From positions 330,323 through 394,322 of the forward strand of contig VWZF01006901.1 in assembly GCA_013396755.1 (NCBI GenBank): DNA of 64,000 nucleotides. The letters run 5' to 3'. The notes beneath the pieces were generated by a model, which was not told where the DNA came from, searched no databases, and saw only the letters and a program-made list of their open reading frames with translations. The DNA comes from Sclerurus mexicanus (Eukaryota; Chordata; Aves; Passeriformes; Furnariidae). The position numbers and the translations under genes were made by a program. Every line of letters begins with the position of its first letter. The first letter of the stretch is position 1. This document shows positions 61,691 to 64,000 of this stretch, in pieces.

Positions 61691-64000
61691 TTGTATTATA
61701 CCAGCTCACCTAATAAATATAAGACCTGTCCATTGAAATATTTTGCTTCCCTCTAATATCCTCAGACTATCACAGATATAATTCTATACTTCGTGTCTTT
61801 TTAACTAATATACTCCTCCCATTTCAAATAAAACCTGAATAAGTAATAGCAAATAAGCTACTATTGTGCTAATAGAGCACATTTTGAGCTTGTTAACAAT
61901 TTGGTACAAAATGAATTGCAGAAAAGTTATGACAGAGTAAAAGAAAGCAGTCTAGCATTCACAACCAAGCTCGAGTCAGCAAAGCCAGTAAATGCTGAAA
62001 ATCTTATAAACAGCAAGGGTGGGTGAAAGGGTCAGCTTTAACTTTCTGGTGTTAATTGGGAGTTATCTTTAATATTAATGATGGTGATTCACACCATTAT
62101 AACGATGGGTAGAGATGCAGTGTATTAGACACCTTCCAGAGTCCATCCCTTTAGAGGACAGGAAGCTGAGATAGACAAGGGAAGTTTGCTTTGTAAAAGT
62201 CATATATTTCCATTGTACCACCATAGATTTTCGATTTTGGGAGTCATTGTTCTTGTAAATATTCATCTGGCTTTAAATGTAGCCAGGCATATTCTGCTAC
62301 TCTGATTCCCCAATCTGCAGACAATCATAAGAACTGTAGCAAAACCTGTCTCTAAATAAAGATATTGAAGAAGTCATTCAATCTCTACCTCTTCCTAAAA
62401 GACTTCACTGTATCTTAAGATATTGGTTTCTGCAATGAGTGGACAGGGCTGTACAAGGTGGAACTCCAAGGTTCTCTCAATCACATCCATCTTTTTGTAC
62501 ATCAGATTATTTCTGCCAAGCTAGTTGTATTTTTTTTTCCAAGCAAACTCCAACTATCAAGGAGGTCTAACACATTGTTCCTTTACCATCAGTTTTGTTT
62601 TCAAACATACAATGGTTTGGCATGACTCCAGTCACCACCAGGTGATTTTTGGCCCTTGCCCTTTTTATTATCTGGTATCTCTTAGGGAACCACAGATGAA
62701 ACCAATAGAAAAGGAGCAAAAAAGAAAAAGCAGGAAAAAAGAAAGACCTTCTCCTTTGCTTTCCTGGTAATGTGACATCTTGCCCTCTTGCACTGTATAT
62801 TTTTGTCCAGCTGATGCTTTGTCCTAGTGGAATCGTGGTTCTAGTATTAGCTCCAAATGGTAGGCAGGCATTTTCATTAAAAACAATTACTATTTCCAAA
62901 CAGGAGCTGGTTCCTCAGTTCCAGCCATTCTTGCTGTAAAACGTTCAGCTGAGAGGAGCAGATTGTTCCTGCTGAAAATGAATGGAATCTGGCAGGAAAA
63001 CCTCATGTTTTTCCAATCCTGGTTTTTTACAAAGAAAACACTGGGATCTTGTTGAAAAATTACAATTGTTTTGGTGGGCACATTATTTTTCTCAGTTGAA
63101 CTCTTTCCAGTTCAGGAGACAAGTTTTGTGCATATATATGCCTGTGTGTGCACAAATATATATGTATATATCTGCACATACACACAAGTTTTTGTATCTA
63201 ATTGCTATGCAAAAAAAGATGAAAAAGTCAAGGAAGAATAAACACTTTTTTTGTTATTAACAAGCATTTATGCAAATTGATTTTTTTAAACAGCTTCCAC
63301 ATTATGAACCTTCAAAAGAAAGTCAATGAGTAAAATACTATATCACAATAACAGCTAGCCTCACTTTTAATACTAGGAGAAGAGAGAGGCCAAGGTGACT
63401 GAACTCTCTATCCCTTGGTTGTTCTCACTAACTTAAAAACATTGTCAGACTGAATTATTCTGATGAAAATATCAAAGGAAAGAAAACAGAAGAGACTATT
63501 GCATTCATGAAAAGAACAAGCTGCAGAGGTCCCCATATTGATCACCTGTATGGATGCTGCCATTTGGTGATAAGTGATTTTGTTCACCTCAGACAGAAAC
63601 AGATAATAGGTCAGGATGACCTTGTGTCCATATGAGCATGGAAACACCTCCTTCTAATAGTAGTTTTTTTTCTCTAACAGTAGCTTCTGTATGAAGCATT
63701 TGTTCTAGACAGGTGGGGTGCTAGTGTGTCTTGTGCATCTTGTGCCTTGAGAGCACCTTGAGAGTTTAAGGGAACTCCCCAGGCAAAGTTTAGCCCACCA
63801 TATTAGCAACAAGGTGTTGCAGCCTTCCAGTCCACCTCCCCTGTCAGGTTCTGACCCTCTGCACCAACAAAGAGGCAGGGTCCTGACATTTCAGCTGTAG
63901 CATCTCCACCCACAACCTTCAGTACAATTCAACTGCCTTGACCTGCACCTGACAACCAAATGCAGAACTGGGCAGGAAAGGGACAGCAACACAACTTTCT
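61691..64000. other. Gene-free sequence to the window edge
   Basis: A TA/TG/CA simple tract lies at about 63130-63185. Frames of up to 110 codons overlap on both strands at 62525-63260 and lack domains. The last 300 bases (from about 63700) are less AT-rich and include a near-repeat CTTGTGCATCTTGTGCCTTGAG; the window ends before this change can be interpreted. Confidence 0.5.

Noticed and set aside
1..64000. Bacterial or phage defence system, CRISPR array, operon or tRNA/rRNA genes
   Set aside because: Composition, CR1, LTR and MIR relics and absence of long frames all point to vertebrate non-coding DNA; no such structure is present.

Overview
This window looks like vertebrate, almost certainly avian, nuclear DNA with no convincing protein-coding gene. 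It is AT-rich and CpG-poor. Reading frames are all short: the longest is 181 codons, within reach of chance in 64 kb. There are no operons or ribosome-binding sites, and no rRNA, tRNA or CRISPR signal. The bird assignment rests on the interspersed repeats: several CR1 LINE fragments, including 3' ends with the typical TTCTATGATTCTATGA-like terminus, and one solo LTR of a type I recall as common in bird genomes. Identification of repeat families is by recall of consensus sequences, not by a search.

Layout. 1-7286: AT-rich gene-free DNA with a tandem duplication of about 104 bp at 4955-5158. 7287-7819: an endogenous-retrovirus solo LTR with an imperfect 6-bp target duplication. 8089-8207: a CR1 3' end. 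10160-10360 and 11767-11955: two diverged direct copies of one segment. 13941-14180: a motif-rich stretch that may be regulatory. 15805-16190: a local GC-rich patch. 23371-23504 and 24820-24975: a second pair of diverged direct copies. 30474-30760, 33080-33168, 40538-40737, 42720-43083 and 53387-53437: more CR1 fragments of different ages and orientations. 32625-32770 and 33838-33998: relics of ancient MIR-type (CORE) SINEs. 49400-52171: the most interesting part, with a dense cluster of homeodomain, POU and SOX-like words flanked by a third direct duplication (50450-50676 and 51973-52171). 58102-58144: three CAGCTG E-boxes and a perfect 14-bp palindrome in 43 bp.

Interpretation. The simplest reading is a gene desert or a long intron that may hold conserved non-coding enhancers, with low repeat density as usual for birds. 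Three independent direct segment pairs share a spacing of about 1.45-1.61 kb; whether that is coincidence is open. I found no evidence for a new gene system. The regulatory calls are inferences from motif content and need an alignment to other amniotes.
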